Shown: positions 7,744 through 16,562 of the stretch, piece after piece | How positions within the stretch are numbered: position 1 is the stretch's first letter | Layout of the letters: every line of letters begins with the position of its first letter | Source: Tritrichomonas foetus | Lineage: Eukaryota; Parabasalia; Tritrichomonadida; Tritrichomonadidae | Direction: 5' to 3' | NCBI GenBank assembly: GCA_001839685.1 | Contig: MLAK01001015.1 | Coordinates: forward strand, 27,448-91,447 | DNA: 64,000 nt | Notes under the pieces: model-generated | Databases searched by the model: none | What the model was told of the DNA's origin: nothing | The model's input: the letters and a program-made list of their open reading frames with translations, nothing else | Program-made: the position numbers and the translations under genes

Positions 7744-10700
7744 ATGAACAATTTTCAAGTTCTTGCACAGGAAGGTACTCAAGTCAACGTTGAATTACTT
7801 GATCATGCCTGTAAAACACTTTTTACCTCTCAATCTGAACAAGTTCGCTTGAATATCGATTCGATTTTAACACAATTTTCCAAGCGGGGCGACATTCCAA
7901 TTTTCATCGAACAAATCTTATCATCAAATTGCGGTGTACAAGCCAAATTTATTTCGTTATCAGCATTCGACAAATATGTAAATTCCTCATGGAGCTTAGT
8001 TCCAGATGAAAAAAGACACGAACTTCGTCAGTTTATGCTGAACTTAGCTTTTCAACAACAAAACACAGAATATATGCAGAATGCAATTAACTCAGTTATC
8101 GTATCAATATCAAAATATGAATATCCTAACATGTGGCCTTCATTTGTTCAGGATTTATTATCATTGGCTAATAATTCACCTTTAGCGTGCTGCTCTGTTC
8201 TCAATTGTTTTAGTATGTTTTCGTCAGAAATTAATGAATTTGCGGAAAATTCTTTAACATCAGCTCGAGCAGGTGAAATGGTCAATTATTTCGAGAAAGA
8301 ACTTGATAAAGTTATCGAGCTGATACAAAATAGTTTATCATTAGCTCAATCAGAAGAGAACTTTAAAATTATTTCTGCATCATTAGATTGCTTAAGATCC
8401 TTAGTTAAATGGATTAATCCTCAGTTTTTCTTCCAGACAGATCTTCTCAGTCAATTATGTTCTCGCTTCATCAGTGTACTACATTTTTCTCCTTATGTTA
8501 TTAATATTCTTGCTGAAATAGTATCAATGAATTACATACCAGAAGAATATTATCCAAATCTCATTCCGATTTTCTTAACAATTATTCAAGCGCTAAACCC
8601 CTTCGTAACTGATCCAGATTTTGACCTTGTAAATCATCCCTTCTCGAACTTATTAGCATGCACCCTTACTTCATTCTTATCCCAATATAGTGAAGTTGTT
8701 GAAGTTCCTGAATGTTCAGAAGCCTTATTGAAGTTGCATCAATGGCTTGTAAATCTCACAGGCATTATTGATGACAATTTTGAGTCACTTATTGATTATT
8801 GGCATGAATTAACACAACGTGTTTATTCCGAAGTTCGAATGCCAGGCTCCACCATTGTTCCATTTTATACTCCACTATTTCCATCATTAAGAAGAGTATT
8901 AATGAGAAGAATACCAGCCCCTTTTGAATTCCAAAACATTGAAGAGGAAGATGGCTTTAAAGCAAGGAGGATTGTTTTAAAGACTAATTTTGGTGATCTT
9001 TTTACCTATGCTAAGGATGCACTAGTTTATTTGACACACATGGATCCACGTGACACAGTTGCTTCTTGCGAAGAATTAAGAAATGAATTACAACAAAATT
9101 TCACCGCAGATAGTATATCTAAAACGTGTTGGTCATTCGGTGCAGTTGTTGGCGCTCTTTCTGAACAAAATGATCGTGTTTTTGTTGCACAATTCATTAC
9201 CTTCTTCATACAACTCTTCCAACAACAACAAGACGAAAATGTTAAAACATGTATTGCATCAGCTACTTGCTTTATGTGCTGGCAAGCCAACAAATTCCTT
9301 GCGAGAGACGATCAATTATTGCGAAATATTGTCGATTGGATGTTTTCACTGCTCCAATTCAATGATAATGATGTCAAATCAGTAAGTATTGAATGTTTGA
9401 AGTGTTTATGCCAAACTAATCGTGACCAAATGATTGCAAAACAAGCTGTGAATGGTCAAGCATCAGGAATGTCTGTTTTAGAACAAATTTTATCTAATTA
9501 TGAGAAAATTTCTTCATCTTTGTCTGAAAGCTCATTATTTTCTTGCTTTGAACTTACTGGAATGCTTATTAAAGCAGTACCAAGTGATGAAATGAAAAAA
9601 CAAATGTTTACAATCACAATGCATTTCTTAGATAATCCATTAAAAGGACTTCTCCCTATTCAAAGCCCAGATCCAAATATTTTCCATAGTTTAACACTGT
9701 TGATGCAATGTAATACAACAATAGCGATTGCATTAGGCGACTTATATGTGAATTACTTCTTATCGAATGTTGACACTTTTATGCAAGCTTTTCTCACGAT
9801 TGTGAATTTCATTGTTCAAGCATGCTCCCAACCACAAGTTAACCAATCATTAGTTTCAACAATGAGAATAGCATCTGATTCCATTGTTAATTTATTTGAT
9901 AGAACTTTATCATATTGTTTCCAATATGATGTAGTTAGTGCCAAATTATTCCCACTTTGTATGTCAGTCCTTGAAAGTTTTGCAAATACTCCACCAATAG
10001 CAAAATCACCGAAAGTTTTGTCACTTTTTGGAACATTATCAGGACGTTGCAAACAAGCATTCATTGAAAACTACCAAGTTATCTTTTCTAATCTTTTTAT
10101 TCCTGTTTTTGAAATGATTAAACCCGATTTTGTTGTTTATGAAGCAATAAGATTGGATTTCTTTAACTTTTTATTATCATTTGTTCGTTCTTGCACCGAT
10201 TTAATCGTTAGTTTCCAACAAGAACAAATGCAAATCTTCTTAAAAGCTATAAAATTTGGCATGAAACATCCACAACACGATGTAAGTGAAAAAGGACATG
10301 CAATCATGATAGAACTGATAGAAAATGTGAAACAAAAGGTTCAACCTGATGCTTTAGGTGGATTTGTGCAATTATATGCATTAAAGCTCACCAGGTTCGC
10401 ATTTAAGATCCTTTCCGATACAACACACAAATTTTCATTTTCACAGCAAGCTATTTTAATTAAAACTTTATTATCTTTACCACAAATGCTTGAAAATGCA
10501 GGAAGTATAATGCAGATGCTCACCGAATTATTCCCAGAACAATCACCAGAAATACTCCAAAACTTCCTTCAAGCCCTATTTATGGCCCTTGGTGAGAGTG
10601 GGCTGAAAGTTAATGAGATTTTGAAGGATTTCCTTGTTTCAGTAAGACATTTGCTTCCACATGATCCAGATTTAATGGCTGCACAGAAGAAAGAAGCAAT

Positions 10701-10779
10701 TGAAAAGATGCAGAATATGTTCAAAGATGTTGCTGGATTATCTCTCACAGCAAACTATTCGATGCCTGATGCCCTTTGA
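7744..10779 (+). CDS. XPO1: Exportin-1 (CRM1), nuclear export receptor
   Basis: The 1011-residue protein is a HEAT-repeat karyopherin with an importin-beta-type N-terminus, including the EYPNMWPSFVQDLL motif (EWPKHWPTFISDIV in human). The central part is diagnostic for exportin-1: RRVLMRRIPAPFE, then DALVYLTHMDPRDT (ETLVYLTHLDYVDT in human), then TCWSFGAVVGALSEQNDR (LCWAIGSISGAMHEEDEK). CRM1 carries leucine-rich export-signal cargo and some RNAs out of the nucleus with Ran-GTP. The protein is about 60 residues shorter than human CRM1. By gapless alignment back from the IAS anchor, Phe492 occupies the place of human Cys528, the leptomycin B target, so the drug should not bind covalently. The start is supported by TCACTTTC ending 4 bases before the ATG. 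Confidence 0.95.
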   Translation: MNNFQVLAQEGTQVNVELLDHACKTLFTSQSEQVRLNIDSILTQFSKRGDIPIFIEQILSSNCGVQAKFISLSAFDKYVNSSWSLVPDEKRHELRQFMLNLAFQQQNTEYMQNAINSVIVSISKYEYPNMWPSFVQDLLSLANNSPLACCSVLNCFSMFSSEINEFAENSLTSARAGEMVNYFEKELDKVIELIQNSLSLAQSEENFKIISASLDCLRSLVKWINPQFFFQTDLLSQLCSRFISVLHFSPYVINILAEIVSMNYIPEEYYPNLIPIFLTIIQALNPFVTDPDFDLVNHPFSNLLACTLTSFLSQYSEVVEVPECSEALLKLHQWLVNLTGIIDDNFESLIDYWHELTQRVYSEVRMPGSTIVPFYTPLFPSLRRVLMRRIPAPFEFQNIEEEDGFKARRIVLKTNFGDLFTYAKDALVYLTHMDPRDTVASCEELRNELQQNFTADSISKTCWSFGAVVGALSEQNDRVFVAQFITFFIQLFQQQQDENVKTCIASATCFMCWQANKFLARDDQLLRNIVDWMFSLLQFNDNDVKSVSIECLKCLCQTNRDQMIAKQAVNGQASGMSVLEQILSNYEKISSSLSESSLFSCFELTGMLIKAVPSDEMKKQMFTITMHFLDNPLKGLLPIQSPDPNIFHSLTLLMQCNTTIAIALGDLYVNYFLSNVDTFMQAFLTIVNFIVQACSQPQVNQSLVSTMRIASDSIVNLFDRTLSYCFQYDVVSAKLFPLCMSVLESFANTPPIAKSPKVLSLFGTLSGRCKQAFIENYQVIFSNLFIPVFEMIKPDFVVYEAIRLDFFNFLLSFVRSCTDLIVSFQQEQMQIFLKAIKFGMKHPQHDVSEKGHAIMIELIENVKQKVQPDALGGFVQLYALKLTRFAFKILSDTTHKFSFSQQAILIKTLLSLPQMLENAGSIMQMLTELFPEQSPEILQNFLQALFMALGESGLKVNEILKDFLVSVRHLLPHDPDLMAAQKKEAIEKMQNMFKDVAGLSLTANYSMPDAL

Positions 10780-11286
10780 AGTTCTGTATACACATATAAA
10801 TATTTATTTTAACTTTGTAAACAAATAATATATAGATTGATAATATTTAAACTAGAATGATTTACTCAACTAAAAAGTATGAATTATGCTGGATTAACTT
10901 CATCCAACAAAATTGATACAACTTTTTTTTTCTTCTCACAATTCATGCCATTGATATTTTATTTCATTCCATGTTGATAATACAAGAAATCTTTTCATTA
11001 CATCTCATAATTATCATGACAACATCTTGTCGTGCTGTGAATATTTCTTGTTCTTATTCAGCTTTCACAAAATCGATTTTTTCGTCTTTTTTTTCCAATT
11101 ATATAATATATCTTCATGGTTTCCTTCGATTCATTATTTTCAAAACAGTTTCTTTTTTAATATCAATTACCCAATAAATTTTCTAAACTTTTCATTGTCG
11201 ATTGATCATTTTCAAATGCTGATTGCATTCTAAGGTTAATTTTCACCTTTTTGCGATCGGAAAGAAATCTATATCGTCGTATTCAA
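10780..11286. other. Intergenic, AT-rich
   Basis: T-rich DNA between XPO1 and Sec23. Short overlapping hydrophobic frames (10971-11233) are T-run artefacts. A ttttcaccttttt initiator-like sequence at about 11238 precedes Sec23. Confidence 0.5.
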
Positions 11287-13561
11287 ATGAAAGGAATTGT
11301 TATTGATAGAAAAAGTTGTTTGGCCAGATAATAAAATAGATTTTACTCAGTTTGAAGACCAGAACGGGATCCGTTTTTCGTTTAATGTGCTCCCCACAAA
11401 CAGGATTGACGCCAACGCATGCAGTTTACCATTCGGATGCATTTATACTCCATTAAAACAAATTCCAGATCACGTACCCAATCAATACGATCCAGTAACA
11501 TGCCAAAAATGCTTTTCTTTTCTCAATCCTTATTGCCCGATTGATTTTGCGCATAAAACGTGGAAATGTCCCATTTGTGATTCATTGAATCCACTCCCAG
11601 CGTCGTACCACGGAATGACACAAGATTGCCTTGCAGCCGAACTCCTTCCGGAATTTACAACAATCGAATACCTGCTGAAGGGCGCACCGATTAGTCCACC
11701 GACTTTCTTTTTTGTTGTTGACACATGCATGACCAAGAAAGAATTCACCTCCTTGAAAACTTTGCTGCTTCAAGCAATCGGAATTCTGCCTCATAATACT
11801 TTAGTTGGTTTCATCACATTTGGAAATTTGATTAATTTGCATGAGCTTCGATTTTCCGAGTACCCACACAGCTACGTGTTTAATGGAACAAAGACATATA
11901 CACCACAACAAATCAAGAAATATCTATCAATTGGGTCACCAAATGGCAAAATAATGAACAAATTAATTATTCCAATGTCTGAGGCTGAGCAGATGCTTAC
12001 ATCGATCATTGACAACCTCGAAATGAACCAGTGTTTTGTTGAAAAAGGAAAAAGAGCTCAACGTTGTACCGGTGCAGCATTACACCTTGCTGTCACAATC
12101 ATTGAAACAATAAATCTTCGCTCAAACGCCCAAATTTTACTTTTCACAGGCGGACCAGTCACAAGGGGTCCAGGAACAATGGCTGACCTAGATCGAAAAG
12201 TCATTGTTAGACAGCACAGAGACATTGAGGCAGGAAATGCTCAACTCTCCGAAAAGTCGAAAGAGTTCTTCACCAATCTTGCAATCAATGCCAATAAAAA
12301 CAACATCGTAATCAATCTTATTTCCGCATCATTTGAAGAATCAGGAATTCATGAAATGATACCTGCTGTTTATCAAACTGGTGGTTTCCTCCTTTCAAAT
12401 GAATCATTTAGTGAAGAAAATATTCCAAAAACACTTATGAAATATATAAAAGGTGGTGTAGTTCGGAATTCTGGCGCCAATTGTCTCTTTACCGTTAGAG
12501 CAAACATGAAATTCAAAATAAGTGGGTGTATTGGTCCATGCCTATCAAATAATTTCAATTCACCACTTGTATCAAATACCAAAATCGGTTGTGGAGGAAC
12601 CACACAATGGCGAATTTGTGGTTTAATGCCACAAACAACATTAGCAATATATTTCGATATTTCTAGTCCGAAATTGGATCCAATACCGAGTGATGCCATT
12701 GCTTATATACAATTCTCAACTAGATATCGACATATCTCGACTGGAAATGTCAGACTTCGAGTTACTACATGTGCCTTAAGGTTTGCTGACTTGAAACTTG
12801 ATCGTGATAAAATTAGAAATGGTATTGATCAAGAAGCAGCAGCCGTTTTACTTGCAAAACAATCTATGTTCAATGTAAAGAAAATCGATTCCATTGATTT
12901 GGTACATTTAATTGATCGACAACTAGTTAAATTCTGCAGTGTATTTGGAGATTACACTGTTAATGAGCCAGGATCTTTCCAACTTCCTCAGAACCTTCAA
13001 TTTTTGCCACAATTCATTTACCACTTCAGACGATCTCCATTTTTATCTACTTTTAACTCATCTCCTGATCAAACTTCAGCTTTGAGGCATGCATTACTTT
13101 GTGAAGATGTCACAAACTCGCTATTTATGGTTCAGCCAACATTGATGAAGTTTTCATTAGATCAACCTCCTACACCAGTGATTTTGGATACTGCATCACT
13201 TCGCCCTGATTGTGTTTTGTTATTGGATACCTATTTCCGTGTTTTAATATGGCATGGATCAACTATTGCCGCATGGCGAAATCAAGGATACCAAGAACAG
13301 GAAGAATACCAAAACTTGAAAGCAGCACTTGAACAACCTCAAGAAGAGGCAGCAGCTCTCATCTCCGAGAGATTCCCAACACCACAATTCGCTTCATGCG
13401 ATCAAGATTCATCTCTTTCGAGATATTTACTTGCGAGATGCAATCCATCACGTGATATTGCATTCGATGCAGCATACACTGCTGTAGATACCTTGAGTAC
13501 TGATGAACCTTCTTTTGCAAACTTTTCAGCGAAGCTCAAGCAAATGGCATCATCACCATAA
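11287..13561 (+). CDS. SEC23: Sec23, COPII coat GTPase-activating subunit (5' end unresolved)
   Basis: From FTQFEDQNGIRFSFN onward the protein follows Sec23 without a break. It has a zinc finger (CQKC and CPIC pairs), the PASYHGMT linker, AELLPEFTTIEYLL, a vWA-like trunk beginning FFFVVDTCM, a beta-sandwich, a helical region, and a gelsolin-type end (LDTYFRVLIWHGS). Sec23 pairs with Sec24, activates the Sar1 GTPase and builds ER exit vesicles. Length (about 754) is normal. The family frame has no ATG: a TGA at 11288-11290 lies just upstream and only TTG codons follow. An ATG at 11287 is out of frame. Either a 25-nt intron (11315-11339, GTTGTT to AATAG, which restores the frame) or one extra A in the AAA at 11290-11292 would join it to the body. 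I give the ATG as the start, with the join unproven. Confidence 0.93.
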
Positions 13562-13785
13562 ACCTCATATTTCCACCATTATTTTTAAATAAATTTTTTA
13601 AGTTTGTTTTCTGATTTTTTACACATTGAATAAAGGATTAACAAAATGAGTCTTCACTACTGAATAGGAAACATTATAACCAGAGAAAAAAAATATAAAA
13701 ATCAAAGAACGAAATAAGATGATGTATAAAATTTAGTAAAAAATCATACGCGCTCTTGAATTATCAAAGTATTTTTTTGATATAT

Positions 13786-14763
13786 TTATTTATCATAATT
13801 GATAGTGATACTGTTAATTCTATCAAAATCATTTTCAACTTTCCGCAAGAATGCAGACAAATTAGCCATTCTCACAAACAGCTCTTCAGAATTGTCAGCA
13901 TTAAAGTTATAATTGTCAACATTTATAGAAATCGAGTTTTTTTCGCTTCTTGGTTTAATTGGCGAATCGTCAATAGATCGATCATTCTTTTCTATAACAA
14001 CTTCTTCGTCATCATCATCATAGTTGTTGAAATTCATATTATCATTGAAATTTTCATTCATATTTGAAAATTTGAATTTCTGAACAATTGGAGTTTTATT
14101 TCCAGGATTTCTTATTGATTCAATATTTATTGAACCATCATTTATAGTAGCTTCTGTTTCTTCGAGCTTATATTGGTATCTATTTTCAGTAATTTGTTCT
14201 TTCTTTTCAAATTTGTTATATTTATCATATTTATTAAATTTATCCTTTTGCTCAAATTTATTGATATCATATTTATTTTCAATATTATAATTTTTGTCAT
14301 ATTTTTCACACTTATTATTATTTCCGAGTTCATATTTATTGAATTTTTCTTTTTTATTGTATTTGTCATTTTTTGCGAAATTATCATATTTATTTGATAT
14401 TCGATCATTTTGACGTTCTTTATCATCGTATTTTGTAGCTGTTTGTGTTTCTGCGTCAACATAAACTTTACTGGTAATTTCATCAATTCTTTTCACTGCT
14501 TTTAACAGAAGTTGCTTTAATTGCAGCAATTCGGAATTTTGATTTTGTTCTGGCTGATTTTTTGAAAACAAACGTTTTTGAGATTGTAAATCAACGTGTT
14601 CGGAACTCGAATGGCTTTTATTAAGTTTCACTGGAGTGTCAAGATCGTCTACTTTAAGTGGCATGTATGGAGTTTCTGGCGCTTTCGTAACTTTGTGAGT
14701 CATTGGGGTAAATGCAACATTAGCAGCAGCCAATGCTGGCCCTTTGTGTCTCTGATAATTCAT
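13786..14763 (-). CDS. Low-complexity Lys/Asn/Tyr-rich protein with an LC8-type TQT motif
   Basis: The 325-residue protein has no family I recognise. The first 90 residues are basic with several Thr-Pro sites (FTPMTHK, ETPYMP, DTPVKL). A short Leu-rich helix, QLKQLLLKAVKRIDEIT, follows at about residues 80-100. The middle third is made of degenerate KYDK/KFNKY repeats, and the C-terminus has an acidic DDDDEE patch and a short helix (LFVRMANLSAFLRKVENDF). The sequence DAETQTA at about residue 102 fits the known LC8 dynein light-chain binding consensus (acidic or basic residue, x, TQT), though short motifs occur by chance. The ATG at 14763 is the first in frame. The gene converges with Sec23. 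A copy of its first 36 upstream bases recurs at 15173. Confidence 0.7.
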   Translation of the reverse strand: MNYQRHKGPALAAANVAFTPMTHKVTKAPETPYMPLKVDDLDTPVKLNKSHSSSEHVDLQSQKRLFSKNQPEQNQNSELLQLKQLLLKAVKRIDEITSKVYVDAETQTATKYDDKERQNDRISNKYDNFAKNDKYNKKEKFNKYELGNNNKCEKYDKNYNIENKYDINKFEQKDKFNKYDKYNKFEKKEQITENRYQYKLEETEATINDGSINIESIRNPGNKTPIVQKFKFSNMNENFNDNMNFNNYDDDDEEVVIEKNDRSIDDSPIKPRSEKNSISINVDNYNFNADNSEELFVRMANLSAFLRKVENDFDRINSITINYDK

Positions 14764-15475
14764 AAATATTTTTCGAATTCTTTGACCAATTATTCTTTTA
14801 AATAAAAATAAACGTATGCAATTGAATTATGCAATTATTGCCTAGAAAGACTCAGTAAAGTTATTATTTTATACTATTTAAAATTTACGATATTTGCAGT
14901 ATACTTTATTTTATTATCAAATTTCAAGTACGATGATCAATTTTGACATCACAGGTGTGATGATGATTCGATTCATCTCTTTTTTGTGTTGATATTTGGT
15001 TGTCATAGATCAAATTTACATTGAATCCATTTCTCCTTTATTAATTGAGTGGTGATGTCAATCGTGAATGATACATGCATTCGCTACCATCGTAAACTAT
15101 ACAGAACCTTCTTCCTACAGAGAATATCTGAGATGATGTAAATCAAACTTACTTTTTGTGATGATATAATTAAATATTTTTCGAATTCTATGACCAATTA
15201 TACTTTTATGGTTAGAGATTTAGCTCAATATTTTTGAATCCTTTCGATTTTATTTTGTTCGAGATTTTTTTGGTAAACTATTGAAATGTTGAGTATTTGA
15301 AAGAGATGAAACGTTTTATTTTTGTTAAATTTGAAGCAGAAACGATATGAACTTGTAATTCTGGGAATATCATTGAAAAACCTTATCAAAACTGAACAGT
15401 GAAAATTATCAAAAAGTTCATCATCATTTCGAAACGAAACCAAATTTTTAATTCAGGTATAAAACAAGTAATTCA
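14764..15475. other. Divergent intergenic with a duplicated 36-bp promoter-side sequence
   Basis: The bases just upstream of the 14763 start (14765-14800, aaatatttttcgaattct onward) recur at 15173-15208 in the same orientation with two mismatches. The rest is AT-rich with no RNA gene seen. A 72-codon minus-strand frame at 15225-15443 lacks support. Confidence 0.6.
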
Positions 15476-16054
15476 ATGCAGGATCAAATCTTCCCTCGAG
15501 TAATTTTTATTGGCGACTCAGGTGTTGGAAAAACGTCACTTATTTTGCGTGGAACAAATGATAATTTTGCTGATAATACATCACCCACAGTTGGCGCAGG
15601 TGTCACTCCAATGTCGATTAATGTTGAAGGACAAGAAACCAATTTTCATATTTGGGATACAGCAGGACAAGAAATCTACCGAAGTATTGTACCTTTATAT
15701 TTTAAATATGCAGTTTGCGCAATTATTGTATTTGCATTCGACGATCAAAAATCATTCGCATCACTTAACTCATGGCTCGACATGCTGAGGTCAAACTCAG
15801 AAACTGAAATTCCAGTCGTTATTGTTGGCAATAAGTGGGACATTGAAAAAAAGCAGGTTGAAATAACTGAAGCAAAGGCATGGGCAAGTTCGCGTGGTTT
15901 CCAGCTGTTTTTCACATCAGCTAAAACAGGGGAGCAAGTGAGAAATATGTTTTCTTTTGTTGCTGAGAGGTTTGTGGCAAATTCAATAAAGAGCCAGGTC
16001 CTTGATGTAAATGGTGATCAGGCAAATAGAAAGAGGAAGAAATGCTGTCGGTAA
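15476..16054 (+). CDS. Rab-family small GTPase
   Basis: The 192-residue protein has all G motifs: P-loop GDSGVGKT at residues 13-20, a switch I threonine in SPTVGAG at 36-42, WDTAGQE at 60-66, NKWD at 119-122 and TSAK at 147-150. The C-terminus is basic and ends KKCCR, so two adjacent cysteines are available for geranylgeranylation as in Rabs of the CCX type. These features place it with Rab GTPases that direct vesicle tethering. The subfamily is not clear, and trichomonads have very many Rabs. The NKWD version of NKxD keeps the Asp that reads guanine. The ATG at 15476 directly follows ttc-a, so an initiator may overlap the start. The gene stands alone with AT-rich flanks. Confidence 0.93.
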   Translation: MQDQIFPRVIFIGDSGVGKTSLILRGTNDNFADNTSPTVGAGVTPMSINVEGQETNFHIWDTAGQEIYRSIVPLYFKYAVCAIIVFAFDDQKSFASLNSWLDMLRSNSETEIPVVIVGNKWDIEKKQVEITEAKAWASSRGFQLFFTSAKTGEQVRNMFSFVAERFVANSIKSQVLDVNGDQANRKRKKCCR

Positions 16055-16562
16055 GCGTCTTTTTTTTTGTTGATTTTTGTTAAAATTCATATATGACTTT
16101 TTTTAGTATATTAAAATGTAACATATCTATGCTTAACTGAATATTACTCTTTTTGTGATCAAAATTTTTACACATCACTGTTACGACAAAGATGCAGTAC
16201 AAACTTTAAGTTATAATAAGGCTTGCTCACGTCAGTAATCTTAATATTGATATGTAGATGTCTAGAAAAATCAAATTCAAATTAACAACATTGTTATTGT
16301 GAACACTTTTTGTTGATTTGACCTTGTATTTGACCTTAAATGTTCACGGTAAAAAAGGCCGCCTTTTAAATTAGTCTAAAATGTTGTAAAAAAACTGCCC
16401 ACAACGAGCCTTAAATTCTAATATGAGATAACTAAAGTCATTTCTAGATTCTTGTCATAACCATGAAGTATAAAATATTTTCTTGTTGATGATTCGTTAT
16501 GATGTTTTGTGTTTAGAGGAGTAATTCTTTTTTCAATCGAAATTTGGCCGCTTCAACAGTTG
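16055..16562. other. Intergenic holding a 49-bp palindrome-ended element
   Basis: Apart from the element at 16299-16347, described separately, this is AT-rich flank between the Rab gene and RMI1. No RNA gene was recognised. Confidence 0.5.
16299..16347. repeat. 49-bp palindrome-ended repeat, copy 1
   Basis: The element starts GTGAACA and ends TGTTCAC (perfect 7-bp inverted ends). It contains TTTGACCTT and a second TTTGACCTTAAA. A second copy of the same length lies at 49253-49301 with 43 of 49 bases identical by eye. Weaker similarity continues about 25 bp to the right of both. Confidence 0.85.

Noticed and set aside
10971..11233. Overlapping hydrophobic frames between XPO1 and Sec23
   Set aside because: Phe/Ile/Ser-rich products of T runs in intergenic DNA. 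Two frames overlap over the same bases and neither has an initiator.
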